DNA from: an actinobacterium LLX17
GTDB taxonomy: Bacteria; Actinomycetota; Actinomycetes; Propionibacteriales; Nocardioidaceae
DNA: 64,000 nt
Reading direction: 5' to 3'
NCBI GenBank assembly: GCA_000471045.1
Contig: KI301992.1
Location: 870,568 to 934,567, forward strand
In this document: piece after piece, positions 18,751 through 27,167 of the stretch
How the letters are laid out: every line of letters starts with the position of its first letter
Position numbering within the stretch: the first letter of the stretch is position 1
The notes under the pieces: generated by a model
Seen by the model: only the letters and a program-made list of their open reading frames with translations
What the model was told of the DNA's origin: nothing
Database searches by the model: none
Position numbers and translations under genes: made by a program

Positions 18751-19170
18751 TCAGGCGTCCGGGCCGGGCGACTGGTTGAACAGCCAGGCGATGCCGAACC
18801 GGTCGTTGACCAGACCGAAGATGTCGCCCCACGGCGCCTCGCTGAACGGCACCGCCACCTCGCCGCCCTCGGACAGCGCGTCCCAGAGCTCGCGCAGGTC
18901 GACGCCCTCGGAGTTGATGGAGAGGTTGACCGCGGTGCCGAGGGTGGGCGGATCCATGCCGGGAGGAGTGTCGCCGGCCATGATGACCATCCCGTGGGGT
19001 GCGGTGAGCATGCCGTGCATGAGGAGGCCGGCGAGGTCGGGGTCGTCGCCCATGCCGTTCTCGCCGAAGGTCGACAGGCTCAGCTCGCCGCCGAAGACGG
19101 ACTGGTAGAACTCCAAGGCCTCACGAGCCTCGGTGCGAAAGTTCAGGTACGGGTTCAGGCGAATCGTCAT
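18751..19170 (-). CDS. VOC-superfamily (PhnB-like) protein
   Basis: This 139-residue protein has the glyoxalase/VOC pattern: an N-terminal strand NPYLNFRTEAREALEFYQSV, a second module with a VNLSINSEG strand, and the closing DIFGLVNDRFGIAW. These are features of the PhnB/DUF1428-like group of VOC proteins. Metal-binding residues cannot be assigned. The start at 19170 gives MTIRLNPYL and avoids an added hydrophilic leader. It is a single gene with no functional context. Confidence 0.85.
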   Translation of the reverse strand: MTIRLNPYLNFRTEAREALEFYQSVFGGELSLSTFGENGMGDDPDLAGLLMHGMLTAPHGMVIMAGDTPPGMDPPTLGTAVNLSINSEGVDLRELWDALSEGGEVAVPFSEAPWGDIFGLVNDRFGIAWLFNQSPGPDA

Positions 19171-19230
19171 GTGGACAGCGTCCACCCGAGCGCCCACAGT
19201 TCACAAGAGCCGAGCGGACACGAGAATCGG

Positions 19231-19479
19231 TCACGCCTTGCGGATGCGGATCGGTCCCTTCGCGGTCGCCAGATCGACGACCTGGCCGCCCTGGGTGATG
19301 ACGACGTCGCCGGCGTCGACCAGCCGTTGCGCCGCCTGCCGTGACGGTTCCATCAGTTCGCGCCAGTCGTCATCGCCGACCGATCGAGCAGCATCGGACG
19401 GGCAGATCGTGGCGCCGGCGGCCCGCTGGTCGAGCAGCTCGAGGATCGTGCGCTCGAGCTCGCGGTCGACGTCGGTCAT
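19231..19479 (-). CDS. DUF3253-like small protein
   Basis: This 82-residue protein has the layout of DUF3253: an N-terminal helix, a TICPSDAAR segment, a WRELMEPSR helix, a RLVDAGDVVITQGG wing and a PIRIRK end. It looks like a small winged helix, so nucleic-acid binding is possible. The start at 19479 (MTDVDRE) is preferred to one five codons upstream. Function is unknown. Confidence 0.75.
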   Translation of the reverse strand: MTDVDRELERTILELLDQRAAGATICPSDAARSVGDDDWRELMEPSRQAAQRLVDAGDVVITQGGQVVDLATAKGPIRIRKA

Positions 19480-19819
19480 GCCGCCATTGTCCACAGATCG
19501 GGGGAGGGCGGCAGGCCGAATCGGACGCCGGATGCGGATGGTCTGAGGCTCGAAAAGCGTTGAACTAGAGGCGGCCAGAAAGCCCGAACAGTGCGCTGAC
19601 CTGCAGCGATGCGAAGCGGAGAAGAACTGTCCGACACGGCTGCGAAAGTGGTTGCACTCCCCGGCAGCGAGGCGTACGGTTACCCCTACATCTAGTACTT
19701 ACACGGATGTAGTTCTCCACATGTAGGTCCACAGCTTCGGAGAGCTTTCCACAGAAAATCGCACTTCTCCACCGGTTCGTCCCCGGTTTCGTCCACACTC
19801 CCGAGAGGAGACCCGACCG
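19480..19819 (+). promoter_or_regulatory. 340-base region upstream of nrdR with tandem NrdR boxes
   Basis: No gene is visible. Three related 14-base motifs, CCCCTACATCTAGT (19683-19696), TACACGGATGTAGT (19700-19713) and CTCCACATGTAGGT (19715-19728), are spaced 15-17 bases apart. They resemble the paired NrdR boxes that repress ribonucleotide reductase genes. Downstream are TCCACAG repeats (near 19728-19755) that loosely resemble DnaA boxes. Autoregulation of nrdR and nrdJ is inferred. Confidence 0.65.
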
Positions 19820-20314
19820 ATGCACTGTCCTTTCTGCCAGCACACCGACACCCGGGTCCTCGACTCCCGTGTGGCCGACGAGGGCGTCTCCATCCGTCGT
19901 CGCCGCGTGTGCTCGGCGTGCGAGAAGCGCTTCACCACGATCGAGCAGATGCAGCTGATGGTCGTCAAGCGCTCGGGGGCCGTCGAGCCCTTCCAGCGCG
20001 ACAAGGCCGTCGCCGGTGTCGCCAAGGCGTGCAAGGGGCGCCCGGTCTCGGCCGACGACCTCGCCCGGCTCGGTCATCAGGTCGAGCAGACGCTGCGTGC
20101 GTCGGGTTGCCCGGAGATCGAGGCGCACCAGGTGGGCCTGGCCGTCCTCGAGCCGCTCAGCCAGCTCGACGAGGTCGCCTACCTGCGCTTCGCCAGCGTC
20201 TACAAGGCGTTCGAGTCGGCCGACGACTTCGCCGCCGAGATCGCCAGCCTCATGGCCCGGTCCGCCGACGGTGAGCTCGCCGAGCACACCGCCGCCGGCC
20301 GCACCAGCAGCTAG
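19820..20314 (+). CDS. nrdR: Transcriptional repressor NrdR
   Basis: NrdR senses ATP/dATP and represses ribonucleotide reductase genes. The 164-residue protein has the N-terminal zinc ribbon (CPFC at 3-6 and CSAC near 34-37) and an ATP-cone domain (about 49-139, beginning [15 protein letters not shown]). Length and order are standard. It lies 58 bases upstream of nrdJ and is preceded by tandem NrdR-box-like motifs, so it probably controls itself and nrdJ. Confidence 0.95.
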   Translation: MHCPFCQHTDTRVLDSRVADEGVSIRRRRVCSACEKRFTTIEQMQLMVVKRSGAVEPFQRDKAVAGVAKACKGRPVSADDLARLGHQVEQTLRASGCPEIEAHQVGLAVLEPLSQLDEVAYLRFASVYKAFESADDFAAEIASLMARSADGELAEHTAAGRTSS

Positions 20315-20372
20315 TACGTCACCCCAGCACTTTCAAAAACCGCCACCCGCGAGAACACACAGGAGCACGTCC

Positions 20373-23264
20373 ATGACGGAAACGGTCAGCGGATCCACCG
20401 GATCCACCCGCAAGCGCGCATCGAAGGGCATCACCGTCGAGCGCGTCTACACCACCGAGGGCGTGCACCCCTACGACGCGGTCAACTGGGAGCGCCGCGA
20501 CGTAGTGCAGACCAACTGGAAGACCGGCGAGAACGTCTTCGAGCAGCGCGGCGTGGAGTTCCCCGACTTCTGGAGCGTCAACGCCTCCACCATCGTCACC
20601 ACCAAGTACTTCCGTGGTGCCGTGGGCTCGGAGCAGCGTGAGACGAGCCTGCGCCAGCTGCTCGACCGCGTCGTGCTCACGTACGTCAAGGCGGGCAAGG
20701 AGCACGGCTACTTCGCCACCGACGCCGACGCCGAGATCTTCGAGCACGAGCTGACGCACATGCTCCTGCACCAGGTCTTCAGCTTCAACAGCCCGGTGTG
20801 GTTCAACGTCGGCACGTCCAGCCCGCAGCAGGTCAGCGCCTGCTTCATCCTGGCCGTCGACGACTCGATGGACTCGATCCTCAACTGGTACCGGGAGGAG
20901 GGCCTGATCTTCAAGGGTGGTTCCGGTGCAGGCCTCAACCTCTCGCGCATCCGCTCGTCCAAGGAGCTGCTCCGCTCCTCGGGTGGCACCGCCTCCGGCC
21001 CCGTCTCCTTCATGCGCGGCGCCGATGCGTCCGCGGGCACCATCAAGTCCGGTGGCGCCACGCGTCGCGCAGCCAAGATGGTCGTGCTCGACGTCGATCA
21101 CCCCGACATCGTCGAGTTCGTCGAGACCAAGGAGCGTGAGGAGGAGAAGATCCGCGTCCTGCGCGACGCCGGCTTCGACATGGACCTCGGTGGGTCCGAC
21201 ATCACCAGCGTCCAGTACCAGAACGCCAACAACTCGGTGCGCGTCAACGACGAGTTCATGCGTGCGGTCGAGGAGAACGGCCCGTTCGGCCTGCGTGCGC
21301 GCACGTCGGGTGAGGTCATCGAGGAGATCGACGCCAACGAGCTGTGGGACAAGATGGCCAAGGCCGCCTGGGCCTGCGCCGACCCGGGCATCCAGTACGA
21401 CTCCACCATCAACGACTGGCACACCACGCCGGAGGCGGGCCGCATCACGGCCTCCAACCCGTGCAGCGAGTACATGCACCTGGACAACTCCAGCTGCAAC
21501 CTGGCCAGCCTGAACCTGCTGAAGTTCCTCGAGGACGACGGCTCGTTCGCGGTGCAGAAGTTCGTCAAGAGCGTCGAGCTCATCATCACCGCGATGGACA
21601 TCAGCATCTGCTTCGCCGACTTCCCGACCGAGGCGATCGGCGACACCACGCGCGCCTACCGTCAGCTGGGCATCGGCTACGCCAACCTCGGTGCGCTGCT
21701 CATGGCCTCGGGCCTGGCGTACGACTCCGAGGGTGGCCGCGCGCTGGCCGGTTCCATCACCTCGCTGATGACCGGTGCGTCCTACCGCCGCTCGGCCGAG
21801 CTGGCCGGTGTGGTCGGTGCGTACGACGGCTACGCGCAGAACGCTGCCCCGCACACGCGGGTCATGCGCAAGCACCTGGCTGCCAACGACGACATCCGCA
21901 CGCTGCACTCGATGGACATCGCGGTGCACCGTGAGGCCACCAAGCAGTGGGCCGACAACCTCAAGATCGGTGAGAAGAACGGCTGGCGCAACGCCCAGGC
22001 GTCGGTGCTCGCACCCACCGGCACCATCGGCTTCATGATGGACTGCGACACCACCGGCATCGAGCCGGACTTCTCGCTGGTCAAGTTCAAGAAGCTCGTC
22101 GGTGGCGGCTCGATGCAGGTCGTCAACCAGACGGTGCCGGCCGCCCTCACCAAGCTCGGCTACACCAACGAGACGATCGAGGCGATCGTCGAGTTCATCG
22201 CCGAGCACGGTCACGTCATCGACGCGCCGGGCCTCAAGCCTGAGCACTACGAGGTCTTCGACTGCGCGGTGGGCGAGCGGGCCATTAAGCCGATGGGCCA
22301 CGTGCGCATGATGGCGGCGGCGCAGCCGTTCCTGTCGGGCGCCATCTCCAAGACGGTCAACATGCCCGAGACCTCCACGGTCGAGGAGATCGCCGACGTC
22401 TACTTCCAGGGCTGGAAGCTCGGCCTGAAGGCGCTCGCCGTCTACCGCGACAACTGCAAGGTCGGCCAGCCGCTGTCCAGCCAGAAGTCGCAGGACGACA
22501 AGACCAACGCGTCGGCCGAGGCCGCCGAGGTCGAGGTCAAGACGGTCGTCGTCGAGAAGCCGATCCGTCGTCGTCTGCCGAAGTCGCGCCAGTCGATCAC
22601 CACGAGCTTCAGCGTGGGTGGCGCCGAGGGTTACATGACCTCGGGTGCTCACGAGGACGGTTCGCTCGGCGAGATCTTCATGAAGCTGGGCAAGCAGGGC
22701 TCGACCCTCGCCGGCATGATGGACGCCTTCAGCATCGCGATCTCGATCTCGCTGCAGTACGGCGTGCCGCTGGAGACCTTCGTGCAGAAGTTCACCAACA
22801 TGAAGTTCGAGCCGGCCGGTCTGACCGACGACCCGGACGTCCGCATGAGCCAGTCGATCATGGACTACACGTTCCGTCGCCTGGCCCTGGACTACCTGGA
22901 CTTCGAGACCCGATCGGCCTTGGGCATCCACTCGGCCGAGGAGCGTCAGCGCTACCTCGACACGGGCTCGCACCAGCCGATCGGCAGCGGCACCACCGCC
23001 GCCGAGCTCGTCGAGGATTCGGCGGCTGAGGCCGCTCCCACCCCACAGGCTGAGGTTGCTCCGGCGGCTGAGGTGCGAGGAACGAGCCACGAAGCCGGAA
23101 CCCACGAGGCTCCGGCCACGGCCCACACCTCCGCTGAGCTCCTCGAGGTCATCACCGGCTCCGCGGTTGACTCGCCCCTGTGCATGACCTGCGGCACCAA
23201 GATGCGTCCCGCCGGCTCCTGCCACGTGTGCGAGGGCTGCGGCAGCACCAGCGGCTGCAGCTGA
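20373..23264 (+). CDS. nrdJ: Vitamin B12-dependent ribonucleotide reductase
   Basis: NrdJ is the class II reductase that makes deoxyribonucleotides with adenosylcobalamin and no oxygen. The 963-residue protein has the substrate-site Cys in VSACFILAVDDS near 157, the NPCSEYMHLDNSSCNLASLN active-site region near 366, the loop GGSGAGLNLS near 185, and a C-terminal cysteine cluster (CMTCGTKM, CHVCEGCGS) that re-reduces the active site. The ATG at 20373 has aggag at 20361-20365. It forms a unit with nrdR and ends at a strong terminator. No cobalamin riboswitch is evident upstream. Confidence 0.96.
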   Translation: MTETVSGSTGSTRKRASKGITVERVYTTEGVHPYDAVNWERRDVVQTNWKTGENVFEQRGVEFPDFWSVNASTIVTTKYFRGAVGSEQRETSLRQLLDRVVLTYVKAGKEHGYFATDADAEIFEHELTHMLLHQVFSFNSPVWFNVGTSSPQQVSACFILAVDDSMDSILNWYREEGLIFKGGSGAGLNLSRIRSSKELLRSSGGTASGPVSFMRGADASAGTIKSGGATRRAAKMVVLDVDHPDIVEFVETKEREEEKIRVLRDAGFDMDLGGSDITSVQYQNANNSVRVNDEFMRAVEENGPFGLRARTSGEVIEEIDANELWDKMAKAAWACADPGIQYDSTINDWHTTPEAGRITASNPCSEYMHLDNSSCNLASLNLLKFLEDDGSFAVQKFVKSVELIITAMDISICFADFPTEAIGDTTRAYRQLGIGYANLGALLMASGLAYDSEGGRALAGSITSLMTGASYRRSAELAGVVGAYDGYAQNAAPHTRVMRKHLAANDDIRTLHSMDIAVHREATKQWADNLKIGEKNGWRNAQASVLAPTGTIGFMMDCDTTGIEPDFSLVKFKKLVGGGSMQVVNQTVPAALTKLGYTNETIEAIVEFIAEHGHVIDAPGLKPEHYEVFDCAVGERAIKPMGHVRMMAAAQPFLSGAISKTVNMPETSTVEEIADVYFQGWKLGLKALAVYRDNCKVGQPLSSQKSQDDKTNASAEAAEVEVKTVVVEKPIRRRLPKSRQSITTSFSVGGAEGYMTSGAHEDGSLGEIFMKLGKQGSTLAGMMDAFSIAISISLQYGVPLETFVQKFTNMKFEPAGLTDDPDVRMSQSIMDYTFRRLALDYLDFETRSALGIHSAEERQRYLDTGSHQPIGSGTTAAELVEDSAAEAAPTPQAEVAPAAEVRGTSHEAGTHEAPATAHTSAELLEVITGSAVDSPLCMTCGTKMRPAGSCHVCEGCGSTSGCS

Positions 23265-23277
23265 GCAGCTGAAGCAA

Positions 23278-23309
23278 GGAACGGCCCCACCATTCGGTGG
23301 GGCCGTTCC
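23278..23309. terminator. Strong stem-loop terminator after nrdJ
   Basis: GGAACGGCCCCACC, the loop ATTC, then the perfect 14-base complement, 14 bases after the nrdJ stop. It also separates the core chromosome from the accessory region and can act on the convergent gene at 23417. Confidence 0.85.
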
Positions 23310-23416
23310 TCGTTGAGTCTCCGTTAGTTCGTGAGCTACACGAGCAGCCCAGGACTGGGTTCTGCCACGTGCCACCGGCCCGCAACCGGCGCATGCCGAG
23401 CCGTTGGCGACCGCAC

Positions 23417-23923
23417 CTACGACCGAGACTTCGGCGGCCGGGGGACAGTTGCGATCTCTCCGACGACTTCGAGGCCGAGTCGCTGCGCGTCCTTCAAGAT
23501 CCACCCGAGTGCGTCGTCGTTCAAGAATCGTTCGCCGTTCTTGTTCTCGACGGCTCGAGGACTGCCCGGGCGGGAGTTCCAACCGTTCACGGCCTTGCCA
23601 TCCATGTAGCCGGCTCGTTGCGCGAACTCCGAAACTTCCTTGCTGGTGGCCCCTCGACCCTCCTCTGCGTTGAGCCTGCCGATCGCTCCCAAGTATGCGA
23701 GGTATGCCATCGACATCTGGGACTTCGTGCCCTTCGGGTCAGGAGTGAATGGCGGATCGTCGTGTAGAGGGTCGTACTTGAGTGGTCCGGCAGGACCACC
23801 CACGAGTGCGATTGGGCCGGAGTCCGAATCGCCCGACGATTCATCCAGTGCGGCAAGGAAAGCTTCGGCCGCGGCGCGCGCAGCCTTCAGCAGTGAAGTG
23901 GAGGCGTTCGGATCATTGGTCAT
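23417..23923 (-). CDS. Hypothetical protein, possible DNA-binding regulator
   Basis: This 168-residue protein is not recognised. The N-terminal third is an Ala-rich helix (MTNDPNASTSLLKAARAAAE). The C-terminal two thirds contain helices and a segment with GATSKEVSEFAQRAGY followed by GYMDGKAVNGWNS and a basic loop, which reads like a helix-turn-helix or winged helix. The start at 23923 lies about 36 bases after a well-formed promoter. It diverges from Block A across a 203-base region, so a regulatory role over that block is a reasonable guess. Confidence 0.55.
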   Translation of the reverse strand: MTNDPNASTSLLKAARAAAEAFLAALDESSGDSDSGPIALVGGPAGPLKYDPLHDDPPFTPDPKGTKSQMSMAYLAYLGAIGRLNAEEGRGATSKEVSEFAQRAGYMDGKAVNGWNSRPGSPRAVENKNGERFLNDDALGWILKDAQRLGLEVVGEIATVPRPPKSRS

Positions 23924-23965
23924 TCGAGCTCCTGACTCAGGCGTTAGATGACTTCCCACGTCTAC

Positions 23966-24002
23966 ATAGTAGGTGCGATGTACATTCACTGCAACTGCAG
24001 TG
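23966..24002 (-). promoter_or_regulatory. Promoter with overlapping palindrome upstream of 23417-23923
   Basis: Reading the minus strand, a -35 TTGCAG (23989-23994), a 17-base spacer and a -10 TACTAT (23966-23971) form a near-consensus promoter. The palindrome CACTGCAACTGCAGTG (23987-24002, 6-base arms) covers the -35, which fits a repressor site. Confidence 0.6.
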
Positions 24003-24126
24003 GACTCCTTCGTGCCCGTGCCCTGCCGCGGCCCGAGGGAGCGTGCGTCCAGGGACGGCTTGGCGTGACTCGTGCCTGGCTGCTCAGGCGACCCTGTACG
24101 ACCCGTGCCTGGTCTAGGGTCCTCGC

Positions 24127-24768
24127 GTGATCCCTGCCGTCTTCGCTTTCGACCAGCTTCCGCAAGTCGACCTCCACGTTGGTGCGATCTACCGGGGTGG
24201 ATCGAAGGGCCACCAGGGAGACGATCCGCTGCACCCGTTGCTTCGCGTCGGTAATGCCGGCGGCTTTCGGCAGCGTGGTCGGGGTAAACCCCGATACGTG
24301 GCTCTGTACTCGACTCGTACCGAGGAGGGATGGCCCGATCGCTTCATCAACGACGGGCGAACGTTCTTCTACTACGGGGATCAGCGAAGCCCAGGCGTTG
24401 ACCTCCACGACACTCCGCGAGGCGGGAACCGTCTGTTGAGACACGTCTTCGACCGAGTGCAGCGAGACGATCTGGAAGCCCGCGCCTCAATAGCCCCCCT
24501 CTTCCTTTTCCTGAAGGCGGGTAGCGGTCGTGACGTGACCTTTGCGGGACTGCTCGTCCCGGGGTCGGCGCTCTTGCCTGAGTCGGAGCAGCTCAAAGTG
24601 GAGCGGCTGATGAGCGCGACGGGCACGGTCGAGAACTACCGCGCCGCTTTCACAGTGCTCGATGCCCAAGTCATCTCACGAGCCTGGCTAGTGGACCTGG
24701 AAGCCGGTCGCCCGATGACGGTCAATGGTCCAGCCGAGTGGTTCAAGTGGGTCCTTCTTGGAACGTAG
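24127..24768 (+). CDS. Stand-alone AspBHI-N-like domain protein (modified-DNA reader)
   Basis: The 213-residue protein resembles the N-terminal domain of AspBHI-type modification-dependent restriction enzymes: an IYRGGSKGHQGDDPLHPLL start, a GNAGGFR motif, YVALYSTRTEEGWPDR, a YYGD motif and LHDTPRGGNRLLR near 95-107. In AspBHI this SRA-like domain reads 5-methylcytosine and a separate C-terminal nuclease cuts. Here the nuclease is absent. It starts with GTG. It lies 45 bases before a vsr gene, so reading and cutting may be split between proteins. Family assignment is from motif recall. Confidence 0.65.
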   Translation: MIPAVFAFDQLPQVDLHVGAIYRGGSKGHQGDDPLHPLLRVGNAGGFRQRGRGKPRYVALYSTRTEEGWPDRFINDGRTFFYYGDQRSPGVDLHDTPRGGNRLLRHVFDRVQRDDLEARASIAPLFLFLKAGSGRDVTFAGLLVPGSALLPESEQLKVERLMSATGTVENYRAAFTVLDAQVISRAWLVDLEAGRPMTVNGPAEWFKWVLLGT

Positions 24769-24813
24769 GTTGTCGTCCTGCGGCATGGTCCTAGCACGCC
24801 GAGGATTGGAGGG

Positions 24814-25263
24814 ATGAACGAGGAGAACGAATCGGCAAGTTGGGCGTCGTCGCCTACGAGTCGGCGTGTCATGAGAGCAAACAGACGCAGAGACACCGCG
24901 CCAGAGTTGGCCGTGCGCCGCGCGTGCCATGCGCGGGGTCTTCGCTATCTCGTGGACGCCAGACCACTGCCTCGGTTGAACCGACGAGCAGACATGGTTT
25001 TCAGGGGTGCGAGAGTCGCGGTGTTCATTGACGGTTGTTTTTGGCACGGGTGTCCGACGCATCACACGGCAGCGAAATCCAACTCTGTGTTCTGGAGCGA
25101 GAAGGTGACAACCAATCGGCGTCGTGACGCAGAGACGGATGCAGCGCTGCTCGCGGCCGGCTGGCTTCCCGTGCGCGCGTGGGAGCACGAGAAGCCCGAG
25201 GAAGTCGCTGAAAGAATCGTCCGCGCAGTGAGCGAGCGCCGCGGCACAGCAGGTCACAGCTAA
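24814..25263 (+). CDS. vsr: Very-short-patch (Vsr) DNA mismatch endonuclease
   Basis: Vsr nicks DNA 5' of T:G mismatches formed when 5-methylcytosine deaminates. The 149-residue protein has the core motifs: a RANRRRDTAPELAVRR helix, GLRYLVDARPLPR, the metal-binding RADMVF with the catalytic Asp, and VFIDGCFWHGCP with its zinc-site cysteines and histidine. The start may be 24814 or a Met 19 codons later, because ggaggg abuts the first ATG. A cytosine methyltransferase gene lies 3.6 kb downstream in the same direction, its expected functional partner. Confidence 0.92.
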   Translation: MNEENESASWASSPTSRRVMRANRRRDTAPELAVRRACHARGLRYLVDARPLPRLNRRADMVFRGARVAVFIDGCFWHGCPTHHTAAKSNSVFWSEKVTTNRRRDAETDAALLAAGWLPVRAWEHEKPEEVAERIVRAVSERRGTAGHS

Positions 25264-25322
25264 CACTGACCGGCTGGGTTAGGGTGTGGAAAGTTTTCCA
25301 CTAGGGGAGAGGGCGCGGAGCT

Positions 25323-27167
25323 TTGTCGAAAGACGTTTCCATCAACTGGACTTGGCTTCAGTCGGACCGGATGGGTGGTGTCGATGGCAGCGCGATGGGC
25401 AAGCTCTTCAAGAACTCCGGTGAGGTCTCGGACACCGCGCAGCTTGCGCGGGAGACTGTTCAGAACTCGTGGGACGCCGCCACGGCGTTTCGAGCCTCGA
25501 ATCTGGCCGTGCCGTTCAGAATGCGCTTTCGTTTCGTGGACGTGATCGCGGAAGAGAAGCAGAGATTGATCTCGGACCTGGATCTTCGGGGACTGGCGGA
25601 AAGAAGATCGGTGTTCGCGAAGAGTCCTGTACTGGACGGGACGATTCTGGATCACCTGGACGATGAGACCCCCATGCGGCTGCTCTACGTGGAGGACTTC
25701 GGAACACACGGACTCTATGGGCACCCCGACCTTGGCACGAGAAGCCACCTCTTTCTCGCGATGTACTACATCGGCGGGTCGGACAAGACACCCGGCTCCG
25801 GGGGCTCCTATGGCTTCGGCAAGAGCGCTCTCGAGCGGGCGAGCCGCGTCCATTCCGTCGTCGCTCACTCGGTATTCGAGCAGCAGGAAGACCCATACGA
25901 CGACGAAACGTCACGACTGGTGGGTTTCACCTGGTGGCCGGGGCACCGTAGTGAGAGCGACTCATACCAGGGTCGGGCGATCTTCGGAGCTTCCAGTGGA
26001 GCTGGACCGGGACCAGTCGAGGGTGCCCGATCCTATGAACTGGCAGAGGGTCTGGGCTTCGCGGAGCGCAGCCCTATCGAAGCCGACGAACTCGGTACCG
26101 GCTTCCTGGTCGTGGACCCCGCCATCGACCCCGAGGACTTGGTAGTCGAGCTGGAGAAGTGGTGGTGGCCCGCCCTCCATGAGCATGCTTTCGAGATCGA
26201 AGTCGTTACGGCGGACGGCCGTGTCCTCATCCCCAGACCCGCCGACAACCCTTTCGTCTCGCAGTTCCTCCCCGCCTACCGGATCGCGATCGGCCAGGAT
26301 GAGCCGTCAGATCCGAACAGGTCGCGTCGTCCCTCCGACAATTGGCGGGCCCGGGGTAGTGCCTCCGCGAACCTCGGCGCCTTGGGTTTGCACGTTCCAG
26401 ATCGAGCACTCCAGGAGGATGGTTCGGACGCAGAGGGGGAAGCTCTGGTCGCTTTGATGCGGTCCCCTCGGATGGTCATCAAGTACCTGAAGTACGGACG
26501 CGCGCGGGTGGCGCTCCGGGGAGCGTTCGTTGCCTCGGAGGACGCCAACGCCCTTCTGCGCCAGACGGAGCCTGCACTTCACGAGACCTGGTCGACCAAT
26601 CGCAGCAGCGACGTGGACCCGGAAGCAACCCAGAAAGCCAAAGCCATCCTTGACCGGATCAGGTCTTCCATCCGCAAGATGGCCGAGGAAGTCGCTCCGC
26701 CGCCCCCGAAGGACAACCGCGCGCTCACGCACTTCTCGAAGCTCATGTCAGGGTTTCTCGGGGATAAGGTCGGACCCTTCAGTCCCATCCCGCCCGGGGG
26801 GGAACCGATCGAACTGAAACTCACGAAGCGACCTCGGCCCGAGATCGAAGGAAACGACTCCGTCGTCCTCACGGCCGCCTTCACGGTGTCCGTTCTCGGA
26901 TCCGCGCCAGGCCAGTCGTGCATGGCTGTGGTGGCCTGCAAGTTGTACATCCAAGAGGATGACCGGGCCGGCTCGCGGTGGCCGGTGAGCATTGAGCCGT
27001 CCGACGAGACCGCGGGTTTCGTGCTCAACGAGGACGGGGAATGGGAAGGTGTGATCGAGCAGGGGAAGCGTCAGGAGTTCTCGGTTGCGAGTAGTCCGTA
27101 TTCGAATGCTTGGACGACGCGACTGGTGCCTACGGTCACCCGCGTCGGGGAGTGGGTCTCGGCATGA
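25323..27167 (+). CDS. GHKL (MutL/MORC-like) ATPase of a restriction-type locus
   Basis: This 614-residue protein has a GHKL ATP-binding fold: box N ETVQNSWDA (Glu44, Asn48, Asp51), the DxG box YVEDFGTHG (Asp125, Gly127) and the glycine box GSGGSYGFGK (158-167). The order and spacing resemble MutL/MORC-type ATPases known in bacterial restriction loci. The last ~300 residues are unassigned and end in a beta-rich region. A TTG at 25323 is taken as start with ggggagaggg upstream; a Met at 25371 is an alternative. It overlaps the next gene by 4 bases (ATGA). Confidence 0.7.
   Translation: MSKDVSINWTWLQSDRMGGVDGSAMGKLFKNSGEVSDTAQLARETVQNSWDAATAFRASNLAVPFRMRFRFVDVIAEEKQRLISDLDLRGLAERRSVFAKSPVLDGTILDHLDDETPMRLLYVEDFGTHGLYGHPDLGTRSHLFLAMYYIGGSDKTPGSGGSYGFGKSALERASRVHSVVAHSVFEQQEDPYDDETSRLVGFTWWPGHRSESDSYQGRAIFGASSGAGPGPVEGARSYELAEGLGFAERSPIEADELGTGFLVVDPAIDPEDLVVELEKWWWPALHEHAFEIEVVTADGRVLIPRPADNPFVSQFLPAYRIAIGQDEPSDPNRSRRPSDNWRARGSASANLGALGLHVPDRALQEDGSDAEGEALVALMRSPRMVIKYLKYGRARVALRGAFVASEDANALLRQTEPALHETWSTNRSSDVDPEATQKAKAILDRIRSSIRKMAEEVAPPPPKDNRALTHFSKLMSGFLGDKVGPFSPIPPGGEPIELKLTKRPRPEIEGNDSVVLTAAFTVSVLGSAPGQSCMAVVACKLYIQEDDRAGSRWPVSIEPSDETAGFVLNEDGEWEGVIEQGKRQEFSVASSPYSNAWTTRLVPTVTRVGEWVSA

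Noticed and set aside
18031-19344. Plus-strand frame opposite dps and the VOC gene
   Set aside because: It runs through two recognised minus-strand genes and a terminator and has no protein-like character.
20315-20372. Cobalamin riboswitch before nrdJ
   Set aside because: Only 58 bases separate nrdR and nrdJ, too short for the structure, and no B12-box was seen in the wider upstream region.
20319-23582. 1087-codon open frame antisense to nrdJ
   Set aside because: It is a mirror of nrdJ in high-GC DNA, has repetitive Arg/Gly/Val/Asp composition, and no recognisable motif. nrdJ is unambiguous on the other strand.
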